From: Chryseobacterium gleum
GTDB lineage: Bacteria; Bacteroidota; Bacteroidia; Flavobacteriales; Weeksellaceae
Reading direction: 5' to 3'
DNA: 64,000 bases
NCBI RefSeq assembly: GCF_900636535.1
Contig: NZ_LR134289.1
Location: forward strand, 1,550,001 to 1,614,000
The translations under genes were made by a program, and so were the position numbers. Below are positions 35,763-45,791 of the stretch, in pieces. The notes beneath the pieces were generated by a model. It did no database searches and was not told the DNA's origin. It saw nothing but the letters and a program-made list of their open reading frames with translations. Numbering within the stretch: the first letter of the stretch is position 1; each line of letters starts with the position of its first letter.

Positions 35763-38700
35763 TTATAATACCCCTCGTGGCAGATGAACGCCTTTTGTCC
35801 GAATAATACTTTCTGAAATCTTTGGTGTTTCTTGCTTTTTTTCGGCTTGTTCCGCAGGTTCCTGTTTTTGTTCCGGTTCAATGGATAGCTGTATCTTACG
35901 GTCAATAGCCGCCAATTCCGTTTTGAGTTCGCTCAATCGGTTTTCCTTTGACCACGTACCATTGACAACCCCCTGAAGTATCGGAATATCTTTTTGGAAC
36001 TCGGCAATTTTCTTTTGCTCCTGCTCGATATAGCCGGGCAATTTCTCCAGTGCATTAAGGAAGTTCATAGCCGCCAGCTTTTCATCTTTGGCGATTAGAC
36101 CGTTGTTGTAGGTATATTTGATATTGCCCTCTCCTTGTACCAAAAAACGGTTTACCTTTATATCCACGCCCTCTTTTTCAGACATTTTGGTTTTGACCAA
36201 TAAGGTAAAACCGTACAGGCTTCCTATTTCTTCGTACTGACCTCCGGTACGGGCTTTGTCCGCAAGCTGGTTGAGCTTTGCACCGATTTGTTTCATATCC
36301 CCATTGGGTGGTAAACCGTCCAACTGCACAGGATTTGCGATTGTACCGTCTGAATGCTTTTGTAAGCGCCCTTGAAGATTTTCCCAATCAAGGCTCATTC
36401 GGTTAAAACGGGACTGCGCACCTTCCAGCAATTCCGTAAAGTCTTGCAGTTTGTATTTGGCGCTGAATTTAGAACGGTTGAACGCCTGTTTTTCGCTTTC
36501 CAGTCCGGCAATCTGTTTTTCTAACTTGGCTTTATCTAACAGGTCTGTATTCCCTGATAGGATAGCCACGTATTCCGAAAAGTTCATTCCCGATTTTTCG
36601 TCCATACTGCCCTCGTCAATCGTTCGTTTGCCGAGATTGTTATTTTTTAGTTGGTCTATAAATAGCTGTTTATTATAAAGCAGGTTAAACTTGTAACTAT
36701 CCAATGATTTTTCAACAGCATAGATAATCACATCTACTTTGTTATCGGCAAAGAATTTGGCAATTTCATTACCTTTTCGGACAGCCCTACCGTCACGTTG
36801 GGCAAGGTCGCTTGGTCGCCACGGTGTATCGAGATGATGAACGCCAACGGCTCTTTTCTGTGCGTTTACCCCTGTACCCAACATACTTGTAGAACCAAAC
36901 AGCACACGGATTTTACCCTCGTTCATTCCTTTGATAATTTCCTTACGTTGCTTATCATTTTTCGCCTCCTGAATAAAGCGGACTTCATTTGTAGGTATGC
37001 CGTGGTCTTCCACGAGCTTACGTTTGATTTCGGAGTACACATTCCATTCGCCCGGCTTGTAGGTTCCCAAATCGGAGAAAACGAACTGCGTTCCTTTCTG
37101 TGCGTTGTATTGGTTGTAATACTTGGCAATGTTTGCCGCACAATGCGAAGCCTTGTTATCGGGGTGGTCATCATACGCACCGCTTACCATTCGCATATCA
37201 AGCGACATCTTACGGGCGTAATCTGTGGCGATAAGCATCTTTGCTTTTTCTTCCGATGGAGATAAAGGTGCTCTTCCGAGTAGTTCTCCTTTGCCTGTTT
37301 TTGCAAATTCCATCAGGCTTTTGATAAATTCTTCTTGGTCGGGAGTAGGTGGTATGTTATACAATACCTCGTTTTTATTAGGGCGGTCAATACCTATATC
37401 CTTTGCCGTTCGGTAATCCGTAATTTCGGAGTAGAACTGTGCAAGCTCCGGCACTTTGATAAAGTAGCGGAAACGTTCTTTTGCTACAATATTATTGGCA
37501 ACCGAAAATTCATAATCGGTCGTTTTTCTTGCGTAGATAGCCGCCCAAGCATCAAAACAGTTGATACCCTGTTTTTCCAATGCTCTTGGGCGTAAATACT
37601 TAAACAGCAGGTACAGCTCCGTTAAGGAGTTGCTTATCGTTGTTCCCGAAAGAAAGGTTGCACCCATATCCGCATCGGTACGTTCTTGTATGGTTCTGAT
37701 GGCAAACAGCAGGTTCAGGGCTTTTTGGCTACCGTCCACGTTACCCAATCCGGCTACACGACTGTGGCGGGTGTTGAACATCAGGTTTTTAAATTGGTGG
37801 CTTTCGTCGATAAACAAATGGTCTATGCCCATCATTTTAAAATCGACAATATCATCTTTGCGGTTTTCAATGTCGTGCTGTAAAGTCTTTAGTTTTACTT
37901 CAAGATTTTCTTTTCGCTTAATCGCTCCGGCAAGCATACCCCTTGTTACTTCAGCTCCCTGCGACTGCATCGCATCGAGGTTTCGCTCTACATTATCCAA
38001 TTCGATTTCGAGGATTTCCTTTTGTACTTCGGGCGATTGCGGTATCATACCGAATTGGTCGTGGGTTAAAATCACGCAATCCCAATCATTGTTTTTAATA
38101 TCCCCGAAAATCCGCAGGCGTTTTTGGGGAGTAAAATCTTCTTTGCCCGGAAACAGGATTTTAGCGTGTGGATAAGCAGTGCGATAGGCTTCAGCAATTT
38201 CGTGTACATTACTTTTCAGCCCGATAATCATTGGTTTATGAGCCAATCCCAACCGTTTCATTTCCTGTGCTGCCGTACACATTATCAGTGTTTTCCCTGC
38301 ACCAACCTCGTGGTCACATATAGCACCGTTATTGAGTTTAATCATCAATACGGCATCTTTCTGACTTCCGTACAGGTCTTCAATACCCAACGCTTTACGG
38401 TCTAAACCCGGAAATTCCTGATGGCTTCCGTCATAGTTCGGACGAACGAAACAGTTAAATTTATCGTTGTATTGGTCGGTAAGCCTGTTTTTAAACTCAT
38501 TGTTCTGTGCGTGCAGCCAATCGGTAAAAGCGGCACGGATTTCGTCAATTTTGGTGTTTGCCATCTGTATGGCTTCCATATCTTTTACCTTGACTTCCTT
38601 GCCGTCTATTTTTACTTTTTTGGTAATATCAGGCGTGGTATTAACGAGGGCATGTTTGAGCAAGGCAACGCCGTCAAACGTCCTATTTTCTGCTTTTACC

Positions 38701-41192
38701 GCATATTTTACCCATATATTTTGATTGCCCCGATTGCAGATTACCGAAAAATCATCGGAGCTGTCGGAGTAATAGATATTCACTTCTGCATCGAACAGGT
38801 GCGAAGCAAATTTGGCATAAATGCCTGTGGGTATCCAGCGTTCGCCCAAATTAAAATCCAGTTCTTCAAATTCGATACGTCTTGGTCGGGCTTCTTCCAA
38901 TACCGTAAGGCTTTGTTTGGCTTCCTTATCTTCCGGATTGCTTTCTACATATTCCCTTATTTCCTGTGCTTTCTCTACTACGTTTCCGGCTATCCAGCGT
39001 TCGGAAATTTCGTATTCCCTTTGCTGGGGATTGTAGAAAATACGACCGTGCAAAGCATCTTTTAAAGCATCTGCAGACATACTGCTGATTTCGGACATAT
39101 AGTCCAAATCCACACTTCCGTATTTATTCAACGAGGAGGCTAACGCTTCTTCAGGGTTATCGGTTGCTAATGTTGTCGTGGAAAAACTTACAGGGTGGCT
39201 GAAAATATCCGCTTTATGGATAACACCGCCTTTTACACGTTCCAAATAAGGGATTTCCTTTCCGGCACTGTCCGTTTTAATCAGCTTGATATTGTCGGCA
39301 CTGTTCAGACTTCCATACCTTTTTACAAAGGCATCATACAGGTGGTTAAGATTTTCCCTTTCTTCCTTATGTTCGGTCTGTAACTCCGCTTCTTTATTGT
39401 AAAGCTGTTGGTAAATATCACGTACTCCGATATACGCTTCGGCTCTTGCTTTTTGTAAAGACGGTAATTGCAATGGATGGAACATAGCCGTTTTATCGTC
39501 TTTGTCCACTTCTTGCAAATGACCCACCCAGCCATTATCAACCACAAGGCAATCGTTACGGTGGAACGATTGCAATTCGCCACTGTACGGAGCAGGTTCG
39601 GGAATGGTAACTGCTACGGCAATGGCTGGCTTATCAGCCTGGCCGTTACCGTTTGCCTGTGAAAATAAATCTCCGATTACTTCCTGTTTTGTTCCGTTGG
39701 GTGGCGTAGTTCTATTGACTGTTCCATTGGAAACCGGAGCTGTATAAGGCTGTTGCATCGCTGAACTGAACAAGTCAGTCTTGCGACCAATGTTAGCACG
39801 TTGTTTCTTGGTAGTTTGTTTTTTAGCTTGTGTTGCTTTCTTTGGCGGAGCTAAAACCGCTACGCTTTCGTCATCATTTTCAAACAGGTCGAAAATGCTC
39901 AACTGCTTTAATTCCTGTGGGCTTTCCTGTATGATAGCTGATTGCGTAAAACGAGGTTGTTCCGGCTGTATGATCTCACGTTCAATAACCGGTGGTGTAA
40001 TAATAGGCTGTATCGGAATTTGTATGATAGGTTCATCGTTCTTTTCTCCTTTGTACAAAGACGAGTTCAAATGCTTTCCAAAATCATCGGAAAGCATTTG
40101 TTTAAGGCTGTTTGCAATGCCCTCAACACCCTTGTCGTGCGTATAGATTAAAGCAGGTTGCCCGTAAGGGTCGGTATCTACTTTCCAATGTGTATGTACA
40201 ATTTTTTCACTTTCATCTAATAAAGCATTGCTTGGCGTACCATATCCTGTTTTTGTACTTTGGCAAAACAGATCTTCCCTTTCGGTCAGATTTTGTTTTG
40301 CCGTATTCTTTTGGAGAATGATAAGGTCGCTTCCGACCTCTGTACCTGCATAATCTGTAAAAAGGTTATTGGGTAAACGAATTACCGATACCAAATCGTT
40401 GTTTTCCAACAATGCCCTGCGTATAGGTTCATTTTTTGCACTGTTTAAAATTCCCTGTGAGGTAATAAAAGCCTGTAAACCGCCATCACGGAGCATATCA
40501 TTCCCTTTCAGAAAAAAATAATTATGAATGCTTCGGGCAGCCTGAACTTTTGCACTGTCTTTGCTTCGGGAATATGATAGATCAAAAACAGAAGTATCAC
40601 CGAAAGGAATATTGCTTGCAACAACATCGTAACTGTTTTGTTCTTTTTCGGATATTTCTTCAAAACCGCTTATACGGACAGTGCTTTCGGGATAAAGCTG
40701 TTTTAATATTTTTCCTGTAAGCACATCCTTTTCGTAGGCTGTAACTTTGGTTTCGTTCCCTGCAAAAGATTGGACAAAAGACCCGATACCTGCCGATGGT
40801 TCAAGAAATTTGTCAATGTGCAGATTGTTATCACACATTACCTGTGAAATGACATCTATGACCTGTGGTGGTGTATAAAAAGCGGTCAGTACAGAGCTTT
40901 TCATACTGTCCACATACCTGCGGTATTGTTTTTCGTCTTGGGAATTTTCTTTTAGTAGTTGGTGGAGTTCCTGAGTAATAGGGAAAAGGTCGTGTTCGGT
41001 TTTTCTCCAATGATTGATGTCTATTTCTTCAGCTATGGGGTTCAGCACGAATTTAAGACCGCCAAATCCGCTGTATTGCATCATTAGCAGTCTTTCGCCT
41101 ACGGTGGCTTGACGGTTCTCCTTTTCCAGTTTAAAAGCAATTCGTAAGGCATCAATGTTTTGTTGGAGATGTTGCTTTTTACTGAAGCCCAT
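35763..41192 (-). CDS. Giant N6-methylase/SNF2-type helicase fusion (DarB-like)
   Basis: A 1,809-residue protein. An N-terminal adenine-methylase-like domain shows the SAM motif [15 protein letters not shown] near residue 130 and a motif IV-like SNIPFG near 195, which deviates from the usual NPPY/F. A Pro/Gln-rich linker follows, then a superfamily 2 helicase: Walker A VGAGKT near 960, DESHQF near 1130, and motif [13 protein letters not shown] near 1470. Similar fusions occur on many plasmids and ICEs and resemble the phage P1 antirestriction protein DarB; a role in protecting entering DNA is inferred. It overlaps the DUF1896 gene by 14 bp. Confidence 0.85.
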   Translation of the reverse strand: MGFSKKQHLQQNIDALRIAFKLEKENRQATVGERLLMMQYSGFGGLKFVLNPIAEEIDINHWRKTEHDLFPITQELHQLLKENSQDEKQYRRYVDSMKSSVLTAFYTPPQVIDVISQVMCDNNLHIDKFLEPSAGIGSFVQSFAGNETKVTAYEKDVLTGKILKQLYPESTVRISGFEEISEKEQNSYDVVASNIPFGDTSVFDLSYSRSKDSAKVQAARSIHNYFFLKGNDMLRDGGLQAFITSQGILNSAKNEPIRRALLENNDLVSVIRLPNNLFTDYAGTEVGSDLIILQKNTAKQNLTEREDLFCQSTKTGYGTPSNALLDESEKIVHTHWKVDTDPYGQPALIYTHDKGVEGIANSLKQMLSDDFGKHLNSSLYKGEKNDEPIIQIPIQPIITPPVIEREIIQPEQPRFTQSAIIQESPQELKQLSIFDLFENDDESVAVLAPPKKATQAKKQTTKKQRANIGRKTDLFSSAMQQPYTAPVSNGTVNRTTPPNGTKQEVIGDLFSQANGNGQADKPAIAVAVTIPEPAPYSGELQSFHRNDCLVVDNGWVGHLQEVDKDDKTAMFHPLQLPSLQKARAEAYIGVRDIYQQLYNKEAELQTEHKEERENLNHLYDAFVKRYGSLNSADNIKLIKTDSAGKEIPYLERVKGGVIHKADIFSHPVSFSTTTLATDNPEEALASSLNKYGSVDLDYMSEISSMSADALKDALHGRIFYNPQQREYEISERWIAGNVVEKAQEIREYVESNPEDKEAKQSLTVLEEARPRRIEFEELDFNLGERWIPTGIYAKFASHLFDAEVNIYYSDSSDDFSVICNRGNQNIWVKYAVKAENRTFDGVALLKHALVNTTPDITKKVKIDGKEVKVKDMEAIQMANTKIDEIRAAFTDWLHAQNNEFKNRLTDQYNDKFNCFVRPNYDGSHQEFPGLDRKALGIEDLYGSQKDAVLMIKLNNGAICDHEVGAGKTLIMCTAAQEMKRLGLAHKPMIIGLKSNVHEIAEAYRTAYPHAKILFPGKEDFTPQKRLRIFGDIKNNDWDCVILTHDQFGMIPQSPEVQKEILEIELDNVERNLDAMQSQGAEVTRGMLAGAIKRKENLEVKLKTLQHDIENRKDDIVDFKMMGIDHLFIDESHQFKNLMFNTRHSRVAGLGNVDGSQKALNLLFAIRTIQERTDADMGATFLSGTTISNSLTELYLLFKYLRPRALEKQGINCFDAWAAIYARKTTDYEFSVANNIVAKERFRYFIKVPELAQFYSEITDYRTAKDIGIDRPNKNEVLYNIPPTPDQEEFIKSLMEFAKTGKGELLGRAPLSPSEEKAKMLIATDYARKMSLDMRMVSGAYDDHPDNKASHCAANIAKYYNQYNAQKGTQFVFSDLGTYKPGEWNVYSEIKRKLVEDHGIPTNEVRFIQEAKNDKQRKEIIKGMNEGKIRVLFGSTSMLGTGVNAQKRAVGVHHLDTPWRPSDLAQRDGRAVRKGNEIAKFFADNKVDVIIYAVEKSLDSYKFNLLYNKQLFIDQLKNNNLGKRTIDEGSMDEKSGMNFSEYVAILSGNTDLLDKAKLEKQIAGLESEKQAFNRSKFSAKYKLQDFTELLEGAQSRFNRMSLDWENLQGRLQKHSDGTIANPVQLDGLPPNGDMKQIGAKLNQLADKARTGGQYEEIGSLYGFTLLVKTKMSEKEGVDIKVNRFLVQGEGNIKYTYNNGLIAKDEKLAAMNFLNALEKLPGYIEQEQKKIAEFQKDIPILQGVVNGTWSKENRLSELKTELAAIDRKIQLSIEPEQKQEPAEQAEKKQETPKISESIIRTKGVHLPRGVL

Positions 41193-41616
41193 TTTCCTCT
41201 ATCCATATTGCGATGGTTCCGGTTACTTCCGTATAAAGAGCATCAAACTCATAGGTGTAAGCGAAATCATCAGTTAATTCATAGTTGGAAAAAACAGGCT
41301 CACAGACAGGGAACATTTTAAGGGCGAACGGTCGCAGTTCTTCGTCTGCCATCAGGGTATCAAACTCATTGCAGACCACCTGGAAAACCGTATCGAATTT
41401 GGAGAAGTGCAAGCCCTCGAAAAGTATGTAATTGGCAATCTCATCGCATCTGTCGATGGCATTGCCGGAGCTGAATGCACCCTCGTAAGCATTGGAAGCC
41501 CACGAAGAACGCTGGTCGATAAATTTCTGGTCGTTTGCTTTTTCCGGAAAGCTGCTGTTAAGCTGTTCTTGCAGTCGTAATCTGAAATACGACAAGTCTT
41601 TTTGCTTTGTACTCAT
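41179..41616 (-). CDS. DUF1896 family protein
   Basis: A 145-residue acidic helical protein starting [19 protein letters not shown], matching DUF1896, which in Bacteroidota elements is nearly always encoded just before the giant methylase-helicase, as here. The 14-bp overlap suggests coupled translation and perhaps a complex. The function is unknown. Confidence 0.8.
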   Translation of the reverse strand: MSTKQKDLSYFRLRLQEQLNSSFPEKANDQKFIDQRSSWASNAYEGAFSSGNAIDRCDEIANYILFEGLHFSKFDTVFQVVCNEFDTLMADEELRPFALKMFPVCEPVFSNYELTDDFAYTYEFDALYTEVTGTIAIWIEENGLQ

Positions 41617-41685
41617 AATAAAATCTTGTTTAGAATTATTGCGTAAAGCCTAAAATTATTACAGGTTTTATGAGCCTTTGCAGAA

Positions 41686-41725
41686 GTGGCAGGGTTTGGC
41701 GTTGAAAGGCAGGATTTGGCGTAAT
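41686..41725. promoter_or_regulatory. GGCAGGGTTTGGCGTT motif upstream of the methylase-helicase operon
   Basis: Two tandem copies, GGCAGGGTTTGGCGTT and GGCAGGATTTGGCGTA, about 22 bp apart, the spacing of two helical turns. They end 70 bp upstream of the DUF1896 start, in the same orientation relative to transcription as the other copies in the window. Confidence 0.5.
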
Positions 41726-41736
41726 GGGCTATAAAA

Positions 41737-41758
41737 AACCTCTGAATATTCAGAGGTT
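41737..41758 (-). terminator. Intrinsic terminator after the ORF6N remnant
   Basis: A perfect 22-nt palindrome starting AACCTCTGAAT; on the minus strand it is followed by TTTTTAT. It lies directly against the stop codon of the leftward gene. Confidence 0.7.
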
Positions 41759-42073
41759 CTATATGTTGTTTAAGATGTTAAGCATTGTGCCAACTTCTAT
41801 ATCCATCCGTGAAAAGGCAAACCATTTTTTGCCCAGGTCTTTGAGCGATGCACCGATATGGTAAAGTTCGGTTTCATCAATTATCAAAAAACGGTCGTGG
41901 GCATCGGAGAAAATCTCAATTTCAATCAGGGGATATTGGCTGTTGTAACGTTTTACAGCTTTGTTCAGTATTTTGGTTTCCACCTGATATAATGTAGCAA
42001 TGCCACTATCCAGCATTACCTGTTTGATAGGTATAGAATATGAAAGCAAATACAGTATAGAATTAAACCACAT
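41759..42073 (-). pseudogene. Internally deleted ORF6N-family gene
   Basis: The 104-residue frame joins two parts of ORF6N-domain proteins that are normally far apart. Residues about 17-43 (KQVMLDSGIATLYQVETKILNKAVKR) are the typical start of the ORF6N DNA-binding domain. The next residues jump to the C-terminal block (FSDAHDRFLIIDETELYHIGASLKDLGKKWFAF). The ORF6N core between them is missing. The N-terminal 16 residues do not look like the family. I read it as a deletion derivative; it may still be expressed, since it keeps a terminator. Confidence 0.6.
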
Positions 42074-42122
42074 TTCAGAATCATCGGTAAAAATTGATAA
42101 ACGCCACCTTTTTAAATTTGTT

Positions 42123-42130
42123 TACATTTG
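42123..42130 (+). promoter_or_regulatory. Promoter -7 box of AraC-family gene
   Basis: TACATTTG matches TAnnTTTG and lies 25 bp upstream of the ATG at 42156. No convincing -33 element was found at the usual distance. Confidence 0.5.
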
Positions 42131-42155
42131 TATTTAATGTATTCATAAGGATAAA

Positions 42156-43049
42156 ATGGACAGTTACTCTATAAAGAATATCATAAGTTACAGAAAGCTC
42201 GACTGGAATATTTCAGAGGAATTCCTGTACCTCACGGATATACCTGAAGTTTTCGAGCCTTTTACACTCAAACCTGATTATTATTCTTATGGACTAATCA
42301 AAACTGGAAGTATGCTCGTTGAAGTTGACAACAATGCTCTTTATATAGATGCAAACTCTTTGCTCGTATATCGACCTAATCAAACCCTGAAAATATTAGA
42401 CATAGCTTCTGGAACTACAGGCGCATTTGTTCTTTTCACAAGAAAGTTCGTTGATTATCTTTTTGAAAGTTTTTTTTCAATTGCTCCACATTCGTTTCTT
42501 AGAAGTCAGTTTGGTTCTCACATTACTTTATCCAGAACTGACCATAACAAAATTAGCTCACTGTTTAGCCAAACCATTCGTTTCTTAGATAATTCTGAAA
42601 CAAAGACTGAACGATGGACATATTCAGCCAAATGTATTCTTTTGGCATTGATAAATGAAACCGATTTTGTTTTAAATAAATATAAACTTGATAAATATGA
42701 TACAAATCGCCGTGAGATAGAGATTAGCAATTCTTTTAAGAATTTCGTAGCTCAAAATTATATCAATGAACGCAACATTGATTTTTATGCTAAGAACTTA
42801 AACATAAGCAGTAACTATTTGCATAAGGTGATAAAAAGAAGATATGGTCAAACCCCGATTGAAATTATAAACAATGCGTTATTATCCGAATGTAAATCAC
42901 GTTTATCCTATTCTGATTCTTCAATAGGTGAGATTGCAGATGATATGGGATTTGAAAGTATCCAATCTTTCAGTAAATATTTTAAAAAACATACAGGCAC
43001 ATCGCCCTCCCTTTACCGGAATGACACCCTGTCTTTAAACAATCCATAA
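42156..43049 (+). CDS. AraC-family transcriptional regulator
   Basis: A 297-residue regulator: cupin-like N-terminal half (KTGSMLVEVDNNALYIDANSLLVYRPNQ) and C-terminal AraC domain (INERNIDFYAKNLNISSNYLHKVIKRRYG ... SIGEIADDMGFESIQSFSKYFKKHTGTSPSLYR). It lies immediately upstream of an SDR gene and probably controls it; the layout regulator-then-oxidoreductase is common. Confidence 0.9.
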   Translation: MDSYSIKNIISYRKLDWNISEEFLYLTDIPEVFEPFTLKPDYYSYGLIKTGSMLVEVDNNALYIDANSLLVYRPNQTLKILDIASGTTGAFVLFTRKFVDYLFESFFSIAPHSFLRSQFGSHITLSRTDHNKISSLFSQTIRFLDNSETKTERWTYSAKCILLALINETDFVLNKYKLDKYDTNRREIEISNSFKNFVAQNYINERNIDFYAKNLNISSNYLHKVIKRRYGQTPIEIINNALLSECKSRLSYSDSSIGEIADDMGFESIQSFSKYFKKHTGTSPSLYRNDTLSLNNP

Positions 43050-43100
43050 ATGGACAATTAATGTCAAGTTTCGGACAAATAAGCTTGATGTTGTTTCGAT

Positions 43101-43108
43101 TAACTTTG
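43101..43108 (+). promoter_or_regulatory. Promoter -7 box of the SDR gene
   Basis: TAACTTTG matches TAnnTTTG, 27 bp upstream of the SDR start at 43136. The -33 region is not obvious. Its place between the regulator stop and the SDR start supports separate transcription. Confidence 0.5.
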
Positions 43109-43135
43109 TTTAGTTTAAAATTAATCAAAAATAAT

Positions 43136-43882
43136 ATGGAACGTTTAAAAGGAAAAATTGCAATTGTAACAGGTGCGGCCCAAGGTATGGGAGAATCACA
43201 CGCAAGAACTTTCATTGCCGAAGGTGCAAAAGTAGTTCTTACAGACCTTAACGAAGAAAGAGGAAAAGCCATTGCCGACGAACTGGGCGAAAATGCTATT
43301 TTCATAAAACAAGATGTTACCAAAGTTGAAGATTGGAAAAAGGTGGTTGCAGAAGCTGAAGCAACATTTGGTCACGTAAATGTGTTGGTAAACAATGCGG
43401 GTATATTGGGACCGATAAAAACCATTACAGAAATTTCAGAAGCTGAATATTTGAAAGTTATTGAGATTAACCAAAATGCTGTTTTTTATGGTATGAAATA
43501 CACTATACCATCGATGCAGAAAGCTGGTATAGGTTCTATTGTCAACATTTCTTCTGTTGCAGGAATTGTCGCAATTCCGGGATACCCAAGTTTGGCATAT
43601 ATGGGAAGTAAATTTGCAGTGAGAGGGCTTACTAAAGCTGCGGCAGTGGAATATGGGAAAGAAAACATTCGTGCTAATTCCGTCCACCCCGGTTATATCA
43701 AAACCCCAATGATGGTAGAAGCAACAGATGAAGATGGAAGTGGCGCTGCAGATGCAATTCTTTTGGCGAGAATGGCAGATGCTGTAGAGGTCAGTAATTT
43801 AGTTATATTCTTAGCTTCCGACGAATCTTCATTCCTTACTGGTACAGAACAGGTAATCGACGGTGGTATGAGTATTCAATAG
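43136..43882 (+). CDS. Short-chain dehydrogenase/reductase
   Basis: A 248-residue classical SDR. I used the ATG at 43136 because MERLKGKIAIVTGAAQGMG puts the Rossmann TGxxxGxG at the usual N-terminal position; the longer frame from 43061 would include the promoter. Further motifs: NNAG, catalytic Ser in VNISSVAG, and YMGSK (YxxxK). The ending GTEQVIDGGMSIQ is typical. The acidic residue after the second strand (LTDLNEERG) suggests NAD(H). The substrate is unknown. Confidence 0.9.
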   Translation: MERLKGKIAIVTGAAQGMGESHARTFIAEGAKVVLTDLNEERGKAIADELGENAIFIKQDVTKVEDWKKVVAEAEATFGHVNVLVNNAGILGPIKTITEISEAEYLKVIEINQNAVFYGMKYTIPSMQKAGIGSIVNISSVAGIVAIPGYPSLAYMGSKFAVRGLTKAAAVEYGKENIRANSVHPGYIKTPMMVEATDEDGSGAADAILLARMADAVEVSNLVIFLASDESSFLTGTEQVIDGGMSIQ

Positions 43883-43916
43883 TACAGATTATACATCAAT
43901 GCTTATATTTTTTAAA

Positions 43917-43960
43917 GAGGTAGTCCCGACAAGTTTCTTGAGAGACTATCTCATTTTTTT
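43917..43960 (+). terminator. Terminator between SDR and AbiE genes
   Basis: Arms GAGGTAGTC and GACTATCTC (one G-U pair) enclose an 18-nt loop and are followed by A and seven T residues on the plus strand. It fits the end of the SDR transcript. Confidence 0.6.
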
Positions 43961-43964
43961 AAAA

Positions 43965-44885
43965 TTAGCCAAACAGGACTTGTTTTAATTTATCTGTTGC
44001 CTCTTTATGTTTGGCTTTATCCATTCTGGAAAGGTTCAGTAATTTCCATTGAACAGAGGGCAGGTTGGCAACTTCTTCGATATTATCCAATCCCAATAAT
44101 TCCCATTTAGGATTTTGTTCTTTGAACGATAATAGAAAATGGCGTTCATTTTCAGTCATATCCCGATGTATGGTTTCGATGAGCAATTCCCGTGTTTGTT
44201 CTAATTCTTCGACAGGAATATCCACTTCCGCCATTTGTGCAAACTCGGCTTCATATACTTCCCGTATGTCTTTACGGTGTGGAGCTAATAATTCTGCCAT
44301 TGGTCGCTGATGGCTGATTAAGAACACAAGGAATGTTTTCCGTAAATCTTCGGTAAATCCCTCGTTTTCGAGCAGAAATTTTACATCAAACAAATCCCTT
44401 GGGTGTTGTCTGTCCAGAGCGGCAGCTATTTTTCCTGCGTATAAATCGGGTAAGGAAGCAACCTGTATTTCGGCATATCCAAATTCACGTTCAACGGTTT
44501 CACAAACTTCCATACGAATAGGCGAAAAAACCGTCCCGCGGATAACCGGCGACAATTCCACTTTGATACGCACATCGTCCAATTGCAGGATTAAGCGGAG
44601 TGCGTTGCTTTGTTCGTGTGTATTCTGAATATGAATACCGGAAATGGTTTTCTTAATCAGTTTGCTCAATCGGGATAATGCTTCACGGATATTGGCGAGT
44701 GCTTCCTCACGTCCTTCAGGGGGCAGATATAATAAATCAATATCAACCGACAATCTCGGAAGTTCCCGATAGAACAGGTTAATAGCCGTTCCTCCTTTTA
44801 GTGCAAAACACTTTTCGCTGTCCAAAAGCGGAAGGACACGCACCAACAGCTGAACTTGTTTATAGTAAATACTGTCTTTTTTCAT
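43965..44885 (-). CDS. abiEii: AbiEii/AbiGii-type nucleotidyltransferase toxin
   Basis: The 306-residue toxin of a type IV AbiE toxin-antitoxin/abortive-infection system. The nucleotidyltransferase signature is GGTAINLFYRE (residues 31-41) followed by the acidic DIDLL (D48, D50). The later DLYAGKIAAALDRQHPRDLFD is the conserved AbiEii motif. The family transfers nucleotides to an RNA target and stops growth on phage infection. Its start overlaps the antitoxin stop by 1 bp (TAATG), so translation is coupled. Confidence 0.92.
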   Translation of the reverse strand: MKKDSIYYKQVQLLVRVLPLLDSEKCFALKGGTAINLFYRELPRLSVDIDLLYLPPEGREEALANIREALSRLSKLIKKTISGIHIQNTHEQSNALRLILQLDDVRIKVELSPVIRGTVFSPIRMEVCETVEREFGYAEIQVASLPDLYAGKIAAALDRQHPRDLFDVKFLLENEGFTEDLRKTFLVFLISHQRPMAELLAPHRKDIREVYEAEFAQMAEVDIPVEELEQTRELLIETIHRDMTENERHFLLSFKEQNPKWELLGLDNIEEVANLPSVQWKLLNLSRMDKAKHKEATDKLKQVLFG

Positions 44886-45682
44886 TATAGTTGAAAATCT
44901 TTTGGTACTGTTATTTTATATGTTTTGTCAAGTTCGCCACCTTTAACGATAACCCTGTTACCCGAGCCGAGGTCTAAATTATCGGTATTCAGCTTGGAAA
45001 ACCACGTATAATTATGCCTTGAAGCGAGCCAAAGAAAAAGGCGTTTGACTTTTACATTGGTGCAGACTTCCAATAATTTTTGCAAAGTTCTTGGCGAAAG
45101 TGAGGTCATTCCTTGTATAAGCTGGTCTGCGTGTTCCAATGATATTTTATTGGGCACTTCGTTCAGCATTTCAAGACAGGCTCTTTCCGGGCAGGATATT
45201 TTCAGTTCTCCCAAATCTTCTTTCCAGAAAACAGTAGATGTGTATTTATCTGAAACATTTTTTTCCATACCGGAAAAAAGCTCGTTTCGGGTATGTCGTA
45301 CAAAATTTATGTTTTCCGACAATTCATTTGCCCAAACAGGTAATTTATCGTTACCATACAGATGAATATTTTCCTTTTTTGAAGTTGGTATATAGTGGGA
45401 AAAACCTTTTAGTTCCAACGCCGTCAATCCACCCACCACAAAATCTGTTTCCATTACAGATTGCAAGGTGTAAACTATGCTTTGCCAAGACAACTGAACT
45501 TTGCCACGTATATAAAGCCCTTTCCACAAAGATTTCAGTTGCTTGCTTTTTACCAGATTGTCTATGGCGTGTTTGTCCAAAGAAGCCTGCTCAGCCAGCC
45601 AGTTGCGGGTAACTATCATACTTTCGGGCATCATCTGTTCGAGTAATTTTCGTCGTTCGGGATTGAGTGCCATATTTATCAA
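44885..45682 (-). CDS. abiEi: AbiEi-family antitoxin and autorepressor
   Basis: A 265-residue protein with an N-terminal winged-helix region (MIVTRNWLAEQASLDKHAIDNLVKSKQL) and the C-terminal AbiEi antitoxin domain (FVVGGLTALELKGFSHYI ...). The start is either 45682 or the Met three codons later at 45673. AbiEi proteins neutralise AbiEii and repress their own promoter by binding inverted repeats; two such repeats are present just upstream (45693-45711, 45750-45778). Confidence 0.88.
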   Translation of the reverse strand: MINMALNPERRKLLEQMMPESMIVTRNWLAEQASLDKHAIDNLVKSKQLKSLWKGLYIRGKVQLSWQSIVYTLQSVMETDFVVGGLTALELKGFSHYIPTSKKENIHLYGNDKLPVWANELSENINFVRHTRNELFSGMEKNVSDKYTSTVFWKEDLGELKISCPERACLEMLNEVPNKISLEHADQLIQGMTSLSPRTLQKLLEVCTNVKVKRLFLWLASRHNYTWFSKLNTDNLDLGSGNRVIVKGGELDKTYKITVPKDFQL

Positions 45683-45692
45683 TTTTGATATA

Positions 45693-45711
45693 GACGGCGT
45701 TAATCGCCGTC
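45693..45711. promoter_or_regulatory. AbiEi operator, promoter-proximal copy
   Basis: Perfect inverted repeat GACGGCG-TTAAT-CGCCGTC. It shares the core CGGCG-TTAAT-CGCCG with the second operator. It lies just downstream of the -7 box and 10 bp before the antitoxin start, where bound protein would block transcription. Confidence 0.8.
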
Positions 45712-45715
45712 AAGA

Positions 45716-45746
45716 CAAAATTACATAAATATTTTGTTTAACACAA
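45716..45746 (-). promoter_or_regulatory. Promoter of the abiE operon
   Basis: On the minus strand a TTG (complement of 45744-45746) lies 20 bp upstream of TAATTTTG (45716-45723), matching the Bacteroidota -33/-7 pattern. The promoter is held between the two CGGCG-TTAAT-CGCCG palindromes. Confidence 0.7.
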
Positions 45747-45749
45747 GAA

Positions 45750-45778
45750 AACATAACGGCGTTAATCGCCGTTATGTT
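45750..45778. promoter_or_regulatory. AbiEi operator, distal copy
   Basis: Perfect 12-bp arms AACATAACGGCG and CGCCGTTATGTT around TTAAT. It lies just upstream of the -33 element and between abiEi and the end of topB. Confidence 0.8.
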
Positions 45779-45791
45779 GAATTTGTATAAA

